Shown: one piece after another, positions 35,050-43,716 of the stretch
Layout: every line of letters begins with the position of its first letter
How positions within the stretch are numbered: the first letter of the stretch is position 1
Source: Streptomyces cavernicola
GTDB lineage: Bacteria > Actinomycetota > Actinomycetes > Streptomycetales > Streptomycetaceae
Reading direction: 5' to 3'
DNA: 64,000 bases
NCBI RefSeq assembly: GCF_029968035.1
Contig: NZ_JASCIQ010000029.1
Span: 53,877 to 117,876, forward strand
The notes under the pieces: generated by a model
Told to the model about the DNA's origin: nothing
The model's database searches: none
The model's input: only the letters and a program-made list of their open reading frames with translations
Program-made: the position numbers and the translations under genes

Positions 35050-36012
35050 TCAGGCCTGGCGCGAGCGGCGGGCCATCCAGGCGGCGACCACGGCCCCGGA
35101 CACGTTGTGCCAGACCGAGAAGACCGCGGCCGGCAGCGCCGCGAGCGGGCTGAAGTGCGCCGTGGCGAGGGACGCGGCGAGGCCGGAGTTCTGCAGGCCC
35201 ACCTCGAAGGCGAGCGCGCGGCTCGCGGGCTGCCCGAGCCGTGCGGCCTTGCCGACCGCGTAACCGAGCGTCAGACCAAGGCCGTTGTGCAGCACGACGG
35301 CGAGGAGGACCACGGCGGCGGCCGACTTGATGGCGGTGGCGCTGCCCGCCACGACCACGGCGACGATCACCGAGATGGTCACCGCGGACAGCCATGGCAG
35401 CGCGCCGAGGACCCGGTCCACGTACCGGCCCGCGAGGAGGCGCAGGGCGAGGCCCGCGAGGACCGGGAGCAGCACCGTCTTGAGGATGTCGGTGGTCATG
35501 GTGGCCGCGTCGATGGGCAGGAACGCGCCCGCGAGCAGCAGCGTCAACGCCGGGGTGAGCAGCGGGGAGAGCAGGGTCGAGATGCTGGTGACGGAGACCG
35601 AGAGCGCCACGTCGCCGCGCGCCAGGTACGTCACGACGTTGGACGAGGTGCCGCCGGGCGCGCAGCCCACGAGGATGACGCCGGCGGCGAGTTGGGGCGG
35701 CAGCGAGAGCGCCTGCGCGATCAGCCAGCCGAGGCTCGGCATCACGATGTACTGGGCGGCGAGCCCGAGCAGCACCACCCACGGCCGCTTCGCCACGCCC
35801 TTGAAGTCCACAGGGGTCATCGTCAGGCCCATGCAGAACATGACGATGCCGAGCAGGTACGGCACCGACGCCTTCCAGTCCGTGAAGGTCCCGGGGGTCA
35901 GCAGGCCGAGCGCGCCGGCGGCGAGCACGAGCACGGGGAAGACGGTGACGGCGCGGCGGGCCGTCCGGTCCTCCGACGCGGTCGTGCTGGGGGTCGTCTG
36001 TTCGGTTTCCAC
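35050..36012 (-). CDS. Bile acid:sodium symporter family transporter
   Basis: A membrane protein of about 320 residues with nine to ten hydrophobic helices and the BASS-family core (GIVMFCMGLTMTPVDFKGV, GCAPGGTSSNVVTYLARGDV, GLQNSGLAASLATAHF). In bacteria these carry organic anions with sodium; the substrate is unknown. The start is uncertain: GTG 36012 is chosen, TTG 36048 would add 12 residues; neither has a convincing SD. Confidence 0.88.
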   Translation of the reverse strand: METEQTTPSTTASEDRTARRAVTVFPVLVLAAGALGLLTPGTFTDWKASVPYLLGIVMFCMGLTMTPVDFKGVAKRPWVVLLGLAAQYIVMPSLGWLIAQALSLPPQLAAGVILVGCAPGGTSSNVVTYLARGDVALSVSVTSISTLLSPLLTPALTLLLAGAFLPIDAATMTTDILKTVLLPVLAGLALRLLAGRYVDRVLGALPWLSAVTISVIVAVVVAGSATAIKSAAAVVLLAVVLHNGLGLTLGYAVGKAARLGQPASRALAFEVGLQNSGLAASLATAHFSPLAALPAAVFSVWHNVSGAVVAAWMARRSRQA

Positions 36013-36110
36013 GCGAGGATGCAACGCGCTGCCGCCCGGACCCCGCAATCCCGTCTCGATATGTGGTCGCTACACCGGTCTTGGCGGGAGGGCTGGGCGT
36101 CGGTCGGGGA

Positions 36111-36692
36111 TCAGACGCTCGGCGGCAGCGGGAGCGGCACCCCGGGCAGGCCGTCGATGCTCTTCGCGATGTCCCGCTTCGCGAAGTACGCGCTCAGCGA
36201 GTCGTCGTCCTCGCGCGCGAACCGCCGGCCGTGCAGATCGCGGTCCTCGTCGTACGTCATGTACGGCACCGCGTATCCGCAGCTGTCGCGGACGAGTTCG
36301 GCGGTGACCACGATGATCGCGCGCAGTCCGTGCAGGCTCGGGTCGATGTCGGGGAAGCGGGCGAGGAGCTCCGGGAAGCGGGGGTCGTCGCGGAAGACGG
36401 GCTCGCCGCTGCCGTGCACGCGGACGATGTTGGGGGGACCCTGGAAGGCGCACCACATCAGGGTGATGCGGCCGTTCTCCCGCAGATGCGCGACGGTCTC
36501 GGCGTTGCTCCCGGCGAAGTCCAGGTAGGCGACGCGGTGTTCGTCGAGGACCACGAAGGAACCGGTGAGGCCCTTGGGGGAGAGGTTGACCGTGCCGTTC
36601 TCGTCGAGCGGGGCGGTGGCGGTGAAGAACATCTGCTGCGCCTCGATGAACTCGCGCAGGCGGCCGTCTATGCGTTCGTAGCTCTTTCCCAT
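36111..36692 (-). CDS. Pyridoxamine 5'-phosphate oxidase-fold protein
   Basis: A 193-residue FMN-binding split-barrel protein (QMFFTATAPLDENGTVNLSP, ITLMWCAFQGPPNIVRVHGS). Members reduce small electrophiles or bind F420/FMN; the substrate is unknown. ATG 36692 fits a leaderless mRNA (TAGACA, 18-bp gap, GATAAT, then 6 nt). TTG 36710 with AAGGA upstream is the alternative. Confidence 0.82.
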   Translation of the reverse strand: MGKSYERIDGRLREFIEAQQMFFTATAPLDENGTVNLSPKGLTGSFVVLDEHRVAYLDFAGSNAETVAHLRENGRITLMWCAFQGPPNIVRVHGSGEPVFRDDPRFPELLARFPDIDPSLHGLRAIIVVTAELVRDSCGYAVPYMTYDEDRDLHGRRFAREDDDSLSAYFAKRDIAKSIDGLPGVPLPLPPSV

Positions 36693-36786
36693 GCCGGGAT
36701 TATCGATCAAGGATCCTTCGCCTGTCTAACTACTTTCGGGTTGCGAGGCGGCGGATCGGGGGTGGGGGTGGCGACAGATTGACGAA

Positions 36787-36827
36787 TCATGCAGACCACT
36801 GCATACTCATGCATACGCATCCTGCCG
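36787..36827 (+). promoter_or_regulatory. ARG-box-like operator of argH
   Basis: ATCATGCAGACCACTGCATA followed by CTCATGCATACGCATCC: repeated ATGCA/TGCAT half-sites in an AT-rich patch about 50-90 bp before argH. This is the clearest candidate ArgR site in the window. Confidence 0.72.
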
Positions 36828-36877
36828 CAGAGCAGTAGCGTGAGCCGCCCATTCACCCACCCCCGAGGAGCAGAGCA

Positions 36878-38305
36878 GTGAGCAGCAACAGCGGTGACGT
36901 ACGGCTGTGGGGCGGTCGTTTCGCCGACGGGCCCGCCGAGGCCCTCGCGAAACTCTCCGCTTCCGTCCACTTCGACTGGCGCCTCGCCCCGTACGACATC
37001 GCGGGCTCCCGGGCGCACGCGCGCGTGCTCCACAAGGCGGGCCTGCTCACGGCCGACGAGCTGGAGCGCATGATCGCCGGGCTCGACCGGCTCGAACAGG
37101 ACGTCGCGAGCGGCGAGTTCACCGGCACCATCGCCGACGAGGACGTGCACACCGCCCTGGAGCGGGGCCTCCTGGAGCGGCTCGGCCCGGACCTGGGCGG
37201 CAAGCTGCGCGCCGGCCGGTCCCGCAACGACCAGGTCGCCACGCTCTTCCGGATGTACCTGCGGGACCACGCCCGGATCATCGGCGGTCTGATCGCCGAG
37301 CTGCAGGGGGCCCTGGTCGGCCTGGCCGAGGCCCACCCGGACGTCGCCATGCCGGGTCGTACGCACCTTCAGCACGCCCAGCCGGTGCTCTTCGCCCACC
37401 ACGTCCTCGCGCACGTGCAGTCCCTGTCCCGGGATGCCGAGCGGCTGCGCCAGTGGGACGACCGCACGGCCGTATCGCCTTACGGGTCCGGCGCGTTGGC
37501 CGGCTCCTCGCTCGGCCTCGACCCGGAGGCCGTCGCGCAGGACCTGGGCTTCGAGCACGGCAGCGCGGGCAACTCCATCGACGGCACGGCCTCGCGCGAC
37601 TTCGTCGCCGAGTTCGCCTTCATCACCGCGATGATCGGCGTGAACCTCTCCCGGATCGCCGAGGAGATCATCATCTGGAACACGAAGGAGTTCTCCTTCG
37701 TCACCCTCCACGACGCCTTCTCCACCGGCTCGTCGATCATGCCGCAGAAGAAGAACCCGGACATCGCGGAGCTGGCGCGCGGCAAGTCCGGCCGCCTCAT
37801 CGGCAACCTGACCGGTCTGATGGCGACGCTCAAGGCGCTGCCGCTCGCGTACAACCGCGACCTGCAGGAGGACAAGGAGCCGGTCTTCGACTCCTGCGAC
37901 CAGCTGGAGGTCCTGCTCCCGGCGTTCACCGGCATGATGGCCACGCTCACGGTCAACCGGGAGCGCATGGCGGAGCTCGCCCCGGCCGGCTTCTCGCTCG
38001 CCACCGACATCGCCGAGTGGCTGGTCAAGCAGGGCGTGCCGTTCCGCGTCGCGCACGAGGTCGCGGGCGAGTGCGTCAAGGTCGCCGAGGCCGAGGGCAA
38101 GGAGCTCGACGAGCTCACCGACGAGCAGTTCGTGAAGATCTCCGAGCACCTCACCCCCGAGGTGCGCACGGTCCTGAACGTGCCGGGCGCCCTCGCCTCG
38201 CGCAGCGGCCGCGGCGGCACGGCCCCCTCGGCGGTCGCCGTCCAGCTCGCCGAGGTCAAGGCCGACCTGGCGGTCCAGCAGGCCTGGGCCACCGCCAAGC
38301 AGTAA
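36878..38305 (+). CDS. argH: Argininosuccinate lyase
   Basis: A 475-residue enzyme splitting argininosuccinate into arginine and fumarate, the last step of the pathway. The family signature GSSIMPQKKNPD (about residues 285-296) and the N-terminal KLRAGRSRNDQVATLFRMYL are intact. GTG 36878 is preceded by GAGGAGCAGAGCA. It is separate from argCJBDR; argG and the carbamoyl-transfer genes are not in this window. Confidence 0.97.
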   Translation: MSSNSGDVRLWGGRFADGPAEALAKLSASVHFDWRLAPYDIAGSRAHARVLHKAGLLTADELERMIAGLDRLEQDVASGEFTGTIADEDVHTALERGLLERLGPDLGGKLRAGRSRNDQVATLFRMYLRDHARIIGGLIAELQGALVGLAEAHPDVAMPGRTHLQHAQPVLFAHHVLAHVQSLSRDAERLRQWDDRTAVSPYGSGALAGSSLGLDPEAVAQDLGFEHGSAGNSIDGTASRDFVAEFAFITAMIGVNLSRIAEEIIIWNTKEFSFVTLHDAFSTGSSIMPQKKNPDIAELARGKSGRLIGNLTGLMATLKALPLAYNRDLQEDKEPVFDSCDQLEVLLPAFTGMMATLTVNRERMAELAPAGFSLATDIAEWLVKQGVPFRVAHEVAGECVKVAEAEGKELDELTDEQFVKISEHLTPEVRTVLNVPGALASRSGRGGTAPSAVAVQLAEVKADLAVQQAWATAKQ

Positions 38306-38347
38306 CGGCCGGGGCCCTCCCCGTACAACCGCATACCGCAGCAGTGC

Positions 38348-38755
38348 CTACAGCGCCGCCGCCCAGTCAGCGAGCGCGTCGAAGTCCGCCCGGACCAGCC
38401 CGGTCCCGGGGTCGACGTGCAGCAACAGGGCGGCGGCGAGGTGGTTCTCGCGCACGTACGCGCGGTCGTGCGCCGTGATGTCGTCGTCGACCCAGGCGAA
38501 CGGGCCGCCCGCGGCATACTCCAGGACGTACTGGGTCTTCCAGAAGGTGTCGCCCGGCGCTCCTTCCTGCATCGCGGGGCAGTCGATGAACGGCAGCTCG
38601 GGCAGGCCGAGTTCAGGCCCGATCAGCCCGTTCGCCTCGCCCTTCCCCGTCGTCGCCCACGCCAACTCGAACCGCTCGGCCAGGATGAGCAACTCGCCGC
38701 CGTGCTCGGGGCTCAGCGGGAGGTCGACGTCGATGAGCAGTAAGGGTCTCGTCAC
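38348..38755 (-). CDS. HAD-like protein with shortened core and a TTA codon
   Basis: A 135-residue protein of a Streptomyces HAD-like family. The N-terminal LLLIDVD fits HAD motif I, but the usual DVDG(P/T)L is DVDLPL and runs straight into PEHGGELLILAERFELAWAT, as if about 35 residues were lost. WVDDDITAHDRAYVRENH resembles motif IV. Codon 5 is TTA (38743-38741). GTG 38755 sits very close to GGAGG, so the start is uncertain (GTG 38791 is possible). Activity is doubtful. Confidence 0.65.
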   Translation of the reverse strand: MTRPLLLIDVDLPLSPEHGGELLILAERFELAWATTGKGEANGLIGPELGLPELPFIDCPAMQEGAPGDTFWKTQYVLEYAAGGPFAWVDDDITAHDRAYVRENHLAAALLLHVDPGTGLVRADFDALADWAAAL

Positions 38756-38803
38756 GCCTCCAAGCTTCCCTGCTCCCAGCCGGCGAGGCACTCATTTATC
38801 GCG

Positions 38804-38821
38804 TGAGACATTCGTGTCTCA
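38804..38821. promoter_or_regulatory. TetR operator palindrome
   Basis: TGAGACA-TTCG-TGTCTCA is a perfect 7-4-7 inverted repeat. It covers the -35 position for TATGGT (38829-38834), which is 6 nt before ATG 38841, so the TetR mRNA would be leaderless and autorepressed. Confidence 0.7.
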
Positions 38822-38840
38822 TTAGAGGTATGGTCGTCTC

Positions 38841-39392
38841 ATGTCAGTCGACCGCACCCAGGTGCTCCGTACCGCCGCCGCCCTGCTCACGCGGAAGTCG
38901 ACGGCGACCATGGACGAGGTCGCCCGCGCCGCCGGCATCGGCCGCGCCACCCTGCACCGGCACTTCGCCGGGCGGGAAGCGCTGGTCAGGGCGCTGGAGG
39001 AGATGTGCCTCCAGGAGCTGGACGCCGCCCTCGACACGGCGGCCCTGGAGGACGGGCCCGCCGACGAAGCCGTCCGACGGCTCATCGCCGCCGTGGAGCC
39101 CGCCGCCCCGCTGCTCGCCTTCCTCGTCAGCGAGAACCAGCTCTTCGAGGGCGACGAGCAGAACGAGGGCTGGTCCCGGAGCGACGCCCGCATCTCGCGC
39201 CTCTTCCGGCGCGGCCAGGAGCAGGGTGTCTTCCGGATCGACCTGACCCCGTCCTGGCTCACCGAGGCGCTCTACGGGCTCGTGGGCGCGGGCGCCTGGG
39301 CCGTCCAGGACGGACGGGTCGCGGCCAAGGACTTCCAGTACATGATCGTCGAGTTGCTGCTCGGCGGCGCCAGGCGGAGCGTGGAGCGATGA
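38841..39392 (+). CDS. TetR-family repressor
   Basis: A 183-residue regulator. The helix-turn-helix is ATMDEVARAAGIGRATLHRH FAGREAL (about 24-50), written here as one helix-turn-helix block; the rest is a ligand-binding helical domain. It overlaps the MFS exporter gene by ATGA and has the operator palindrome in its promoter, so it most likely represses both genes until an inducing compound binds. Confidence 0.92.
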   Translation: MSVDRTQVLRTAAALLTRKSTATMDEVARAAGIGRATLHRHFAGREALVRALEEMCLQELDAALDTAALEDGPADEAVRRLIAAVEPAAPLLAFLVSENQLFEGDEQNEGWSRSDARISRLFRRGQEQGVFRIDLTPSWLTEALYGLVGAGAWAVQDGRVAAKDFQYMIVELLLGGARRSVER

Positions 39393-40918
39393 CCAGCACA
39401 GCGCAGCAGGTGACGCGGGAACACGAGGAGCGGCACCCGGGGCGCTGGCTCGCCCTCGCCGTGCTCGTCCTCGCCGTTCTGCTCGTGGCGGTGGACGCGA
39501 CCGTGCTCGGCCTCGCGACCCCGTTCCTCAGCGAGGACCTCAAGCCGTCCGGCACCCAACTGCTCTGGATCGGCGACGTCTACTCGTTCGTGATCGCCGG
39601 ACTGCTCGTCTCCATGGGCAGCCTCGGCGACCGCATCGGCCGCAAGAAGCTGCTGCTCACGGGCGCCGTCGCGTTCGGCGCGGTCTCGGTCCTCAACGCG
39701 TACGCCGGCACGCCCGAGTTGATGATCCTGGCCCGCGCGCTGCTCGGTGTCGCGGGCGCGACGCTGATGCCGTCGACGCTGGCGCTGATCCGGAACATCT
39801 TCCACGACCCGAAGGAGCGCAGCGTCGCCGTCGGCATCTGGGGCGCCGCGGCCTCGGCCGGCGCGGCGGTCGGCCCGCTCGTCGGCGGCGCCCTGCTCAA
39901 CCACTTCTGGTGGGGCTCGGTCTTCCTGATCAACCTGCCGGTGATGGCGGTCCTGGTGCTCGTCGGCGTCAAGCTGCTCCCCGAGTCGCGCGACCCGAAC
40001 CCGGGCCCGTGGGACCTGCTCAGCGTCGCGCTCTCCCTGGTGGGCATGGTCGCGGTGGTGTACGCCGTGAAGGAGGCGGCCGTGCACGGATTCCGCTGGG
40101 ACATCGCGGTCGCCGCGCTGGTGGGCGTCGTCGGCCTGATCTGGTTCGCCAGGCGGCAGTTGACCCTTCAGTCGCCGCTGCTCGACATGCGGCTCTTCCA
40201 GCACCGGGGCTTCTCCGGCGCGGTCCTCGCCGACCTGCTGACCATCCTGGGCCTGGCAGGCCTGGTCTTCTTCCTCTCGCAGTTCCTGCAACTGGTGCAG
40301 ATGCGCTCGCCGTTGGGCGCAGGCCTCATCGAACTGCCCGCAGCCCTGGGCGCGGTGGGCACCGGGCTCGTCGCAGGCGTCGTGGCCCGGCGGACCTCGG
40401 TGCGGATCGCCGTGTCGGGCGGCCTCGCCGCGGTCGGCCTCGCGCTCGCCGCGTGCACGGCGCTCGACGCGGACACCTCGGTGGTCCTGATGTGCGTCGC
40501 GCTGCTCCTCGGCGGCGCGGGCGCGGGCCTCGCCTTCACGGTGACCGCCGACGTCATCCTCTCCAGCGTCCCCAAGGAACAGGCAGGCGCGGCATCGGCG
40601 GTCTCCGAGACGGCGTACGAACTGGGCTCGGCCCTCGGCATCGCCCTGCTCGGCTCGGTCGTCACCGGCATCTACCGCGGCTTCACGGTCCCCGACGGCG
40701 TGCCCGCGGATGCGGTCACCGCGGCGCAGGACTCACTCGGCGGTGCGGTCGAGGCGGTGCGCCAACTGCCCGCGGAACAGGGCGCGCAGCTGCTGCAGTC
40801 GGCTCAGGCGTCCTTCACACACGGCTTCGAGACGGCGGCGGGCGTCGCGGCGGCGGTGCTTTTCGGTACGGCGGTGGCGGCGTGGTTCATGCTGAAGGGG
40901 CAGCGGCTCGAGAACTAG
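39389..40918 (+). CDS. MFS drug exporter, DHA2 (14-TM) type
   Basis: A 509-residue membrane transporter, QacA/SmvA-like. It shows LLVAVDATVLGLATPFLSED (TM1 with Asp), motif A GSLGDRIGRKKLLLTG, motif B-like ARALLGVAGATLMPSTLALI, and motif C region GAAASAGAAVGPLVGGALL; fourteen helices fit the length. It would export cationic or hydrophobic drugs by proton antiport, probably under the upstream TetR. ATG 39389 overlaps that gene. Confidence 0.93.
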   Translation: MTSTAQQVTREHEERHPGRWLALAVLVLAVLLVAVDATVLGLATPFLSEDLKPSGTQLLWIGDVYSFVIAGLLVSMGSLGDRIGRKKLLLTGAVAFGAVSVLNAYAGTPELMILARALLGVAGATLMPSTLALIRNIFHDPKERSVAVGIWGAAASAGAAVGPLVGGALLNHFWWGSVFLINLPVMAVLVLVGVKLLPESRDPNPGPWDLLSVALSLVGMVAVVYAVKEAAVHGFRWDIAVAALVGVVGLIWFARRQLTLQSPLLDMRLFQHRGFSGAVLADLLTILGLAGLVFFLSQFLQLVQMRSPLGAGLIELPAALGAVGTGLVAGVVARRTSVRIAVSGGLAAVGLALAACTALDADTSVVLMCVALLLGGAGAGLAFTVTADVILSSVPKEQAGAASAVSETAYELGSALGIALLGSVVTGIYRGFTVPDGVPADAVTAAQDSLGGAVEAVRQLPAEQGAQLLQSAQASFTHGFETAAGVAAAVLFGTAVAAWFMLKGQRLEN

Positions 40919-40939
40919 CCACTGCCCCGGCCCCGGAGG

Positions 40940-41611
40940 TCAGGCCGCCTTCGCCTTCGTGGCGTACATGTCCACGTACTCCTGGCCCGACAGGGCCATG
41001 ACCTCGGCCATCACGGAATCCGTCACCGCGCGGAGCACATAGCGGTCGCGGTCCATGCCGTCGTAGCGGGAGAACTCCATCGGCTCGCCGAAGCGGACCG
41101 TGACCCGGCCCGGACGCGGCAAGCCCGCGCCGCCCGGCTGCAGCTTGTCCGTGCCGATCATCGCGAACGGCACCACCGGGGCGCCGGTCATCAGGGTCAG
41201 GCGGGCGATGCCGGTGCGGCCCCGGTAGAGGCGGCCGTCGGGGGAGCGGGTGCCCTCCGGGTAGATGCCGAAGATGTTGCCCTCGTCCAGGACGCGGCGG
41301 CCGGTCATCAGGGCGGCGACACCGCCCCGGCCGCCGTCCCGGTCCACCGGGATCATGCCGGTGCCGGTGAAGAACCACGCCATCAGGCGGCCCTTGAGGC
41401 TCTTGCCCGTGACGTACTCGTCCTTGCCGATGAAGAACACCTGCCGGTCGCACACCAGCGGCAGGATCATCGAGTCGATGAACGTCAGGTGGTTGCCCGC
41501 GAGGATCACCGGGCCGTCGCCCGGAATGTTCTCCGCGCCCTCGACCTGTGGGCGGAACATCAGGCGCATGACCGGTCCGAGCACTGCCTTGATGAACGCG
41601 AAGCGGGACAA
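40940..41611 (-). CDS. 1-acylglycerol-3-phosphate acyltransferase-like (PlsC family)
   Basis: A 223-residue membrane-associated acyltransferase of phospholipid synthesis. The HX4D motif is NHLTFID and the acceptor motif YPEGTRSPDG; IPVDRDG is also typical. TTG 41611 has GAGGAACCG before it. The lipid acceptor is not certain. Confidence 0.9.
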   Translation of the reverse strand: MSRFAFIKAVLGPVMRLMFRPQVEGAENIPGDGPVILAGNHLTFIDSMILPLVCDRQVFFIGKDEYVTGKSLKGRLMAWFFTGTGMIPVDRDGGRGGVAALMTGRRVLDEGNIFGIYPEGTRSPDGRLYRGRTGIARLTLMTGAPVVPFAMIGTDKLQPGGAGLPRPGRVTVRFGEPMEFSRYDGMDRDRYVLRAVTDSVMAEVMALSGQEYVDMYATKAKAA

Positions 41612-41740
41612 CGGTTCCTCCGGTGTCGAGGGTTCGCCAGGGCCGACGTCAGACCTGGCGGGGGTCTGTCAAGAGTCTGTCAAGGGGGGAGTGTGCAGGT
41701 GAGGACGATACTCGCGGACACGTCCGGATTGCACACCGGG

Positions 41741-41773
41741 GTTCACCGACTGGATACACAGTGTTGATCCTTG
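41741..41773 (+). promoter_or_regulatory. Candidate PHO box upstream of the glycerophosphodiesterase gene
   Basis: Three adjacent 11-nt units: GTTCACCGACT, GGATACACAGT, GTTGATCCTTG. The first fits the PhoP direct-repeat unit (G-G/T-TCAYY), the others weakly. Two exact 10-nt repeats of GTCTGTCAAG lie 70 bp further upstream (about 41667-41688). The 41612-41889 gap has no other feature. Confidence 0.35.
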
Positions 41774-41889
41774 TTGGCGCTCCGTTGGTGCTTCCTTGGC
41801 TCCAAGGGCTCCCTTCCGTCATCTGACGGGCCCTAACATTCGGCCGTCAGTCCGAAGGTGCGTGCACACGACGAGCGCGAGGAGCGCAT

Positions 41890-43125
41890 ATGAGCCACGG
41901 CAAGCAGGACCGGCAGGCGCGGCGGGGGCGGCAGGACGAGGCGGAACGGCAGCAGGGCACGGGCCCCGGCCGCCGTTCCCTGCTCGGCGCGGCGGTCCTC
42001 GGCGCGGGCGGAGCGGCCATAGGCCTGTCCGGCACGGCGAGAGCCGACACCCGTACGAGCGGATCGACCGGATCGAGCGGATCAAGCGGATCGGGCGGCT
42101 CCGGGATCGCCTCGCTGCCGGTCCCGACGGTCGTCGCGCACCGCGGCGCCAGCGGCTACCGGCCCGAGCACACCCTCGGCTCGTACCAACTCGCGCTCGA
42201 CATGGGCGCGCACGTCGTCGAGCAGGACGTGGTGCCCACCAAGGACGGCCATCTCGTATGCCGTCACGAGAACGACATCACCGGGACTACCGACGTCGCG
42301 AACCACCCCGAGTTCGCCGACCGCAAGACCACCAAGTCCGTCGACGGCGCCTCCCTCACCGGCTGGTTCACCGAGGACTTCACGCTCGCCGAGCTGAAGA
42401 CGCTGCGCGCCAAGGAGCGCATCCCGAAGAACCGCGAGGAGAACTCCCTCTACGACGGCCGCTGGGAGGTCCCCACCCTCGAAGAGGTGCTGCGCTGGGC
42501 CGAGTCGGAGGGGCGCAAGCGCGGCCGCCCGGTCTGGCTGCACATCGAGACCAAGCACCCCACCTACTTCCGCAAGCTGGGTCTGGGCCTCGAGGAGCCG
42601 CTCGCGAAGCTGCTCCGCAAGTACGGGCGGCACGAGAAGAACTCCCCGAACTTCCTGCAGTCCTTCGAGCCCAGCAGCATCGAGCGGCTGAGCAAGCTGG
42701 TGGAGGCGCCGCGCGTGGTGCTCCTCTCCAGCGCGTCCAGCCGCCCCTGGGACTTCGTCGAGGCGGGCGACCCGCGTACCGTCGCCGACCTGATCAAGCC
42801 CGAGGGCCTGAAGTGGATCGCCTCGTACGCGCAGGGCATCGGCCCCACGCTCGACCTGGTCATCCCGCGCGACACGGAGGGCCGCCTCACCGAGCCGACG
42901 ACCCTGGTCCGCGACGCCCACGCCGAGGACCTGGTCCTGCACCCGTACACGATGCGCAACGAGAACACCTTCCTGCCGCTGGACTTCCGCAAGGGCACGG
43001 ATCCCAACGCGTACGGCAACGCCTTCGGCGCGTTCAAGGCGTACTTCGCGACCGGCATCGACGGCATCTTCTCCGACAACCCGGACACGGCCCTGCTCGC
43101 GGCGGCGGACTTCGTCAACGGCTAG
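41890..43125 (+). CDS. Tat-exported glycerophosphodiester phosphodiesterase
   Basis: A 411-residue secreted enzyme releasing glycerol-3-phosphate from deacylated phospholipids. The Tat motif is in GPGRRSLLGAAVLGAGGAAI. A Gly/Ser linker (about 57-73) is encoded by 9-bp tandem repeats. The GDPD core has HRGASGYRPEHTLGSYQLAL, VEQDVVPTKDGHLVCRHEND and IETKHPTYF with the catalytic His pair and metal ligands. In Streptomyces such GlpQ enzymes belong to the phosphate-starvation regulon. Confidence 0.93.
   Translation: MSHGKQDRQARRGRQDEAERQQGTGPGRRSLLGAAVLGAGGAAIGLSGTARADTRTSGSTGSSGSSGSGGSGIASLPVPTVVAHRGASGYRPEHTLGSYQLALDMGAHVVEQDVVPTKDGHLVCRHENDITGTTDVANHPEFADRKTTKSVDGASLTGWFTEDFTLAELKTLRAKERIPKNREENSLYDGRWEVPTLEEVLRWAESEGRKRGRPVWLHIETKHPTYFRKLGLGLEEPLAKLLRKYGRHEKNSPNFLQSFEPSSIERLSKLVEAPRVVLLSSASSRPWDFVEAGDPRTVADLIKPEGLKWIASYAQGIGPTLDLVIPRDTEGRLTEPTTLVRDAHAEDLVLHPYTMRNENTFLPLDFRKGTDPNAYGNAFGAFKAYFATGIDGIFSDNPDTALLAAADFVNG
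42061..42105 (+). repeat. Five 9-bp tandem units coding a Gly/Ser linker
   Basis: GGATCGACC, GGATCGAGC, GGATCAAGC, GGATCGGGC, GGCTCCGGG. They keep the frame (GST GSS GSS GSG GSG) between the Tat signal and the catalytic domain, so copy-number change would only alter linker length. Confidence 0.85.
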
Positions 43126-43200
43126 GCGGACCAGGCCCGTTGAGGGTGAGCGCGCACCGCCCCGGCAACCCGCGGCCGGGGCGGCGGCGTCGCCAGGGGC

Positions 43201-43716
43201 ATGGTGCGCAACCCAGTGGAACACCTCGTGACAGCCCTGCGGCCGTTGCTCGTCGCGGAGGCCGCGGCCATCGGCCCGGGGCTCGGGATCGACCCCGCAG
43301 ATCTCGAACAGGCCGTGTGGTTACGCCTGTTGGAGCGGGTCGACCGACTCGGTCCGCCGCCCGACCCCGAGCGCTGGCTGCGGGCGAGCCTCGACGCGGA
43401 GGCCCGTCGGGCAGCCGGGGCCGAGGCGCGGGAGCGGGCGTACAGGGGCGAGGCGGTCGCCGCGGAGAGCCGACCGGAGCACGAACTGCTGCTGACCGAG
43501 CACCGCAGGCTCGTCCAGGACGCCGTGCGCCGGCTGCCCCGCAGCTGCGTCCGCCTGGTCACCGCCTTCCTCTCCCCGAGGGACCCCACGTACCGGGAAG
43601 TCGCCCGGTGGCTGGGCATCGCGCAGGGCAGCGTCGGCCCGGAGCGCGCCCGCTGCCTGGAGTGCCTGCGCCGCCTCCTCACGGCGGAGGACTTCGCCGT
43701 CCGCCGCGCACCCTAG
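43201..43716 (+). CDS. Sigma-70-like regulator with a TTA codon
   Basis: A 171-residue protein resembling an ECF-type sigma factor: DLEQAVWLRLLERVDRL (region 2-like), RRLPRSCVRLVTAFLSPRDP and TYREVARWLGIAQGSVGPER (region 4 helix-turn-helix). Codon 41 is TTA (43321-43323), implying bldA dependence. Its TAG stop (43714-43716) is part of the CTAG target of a MITE. It may be a true sigma factor or a sigma-like regulator. ATG 43201 has only a weak SD. Confidence 0.75.
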   Translation: MVRNPVEHLVTALRPLLVAEAAAIGPGLGIDPADLEQAVWLRLLERVDRLGPPPDPERWLRASLDAEARRAAGAEARERAYRGEAVAAESRPEHELLLTEHRRLVQDAVRRLPRSCVRLVTAFLSPRDPTYREVARWLGIAQGSVGPERARCLECLRRLLTAEDFAVRRAP

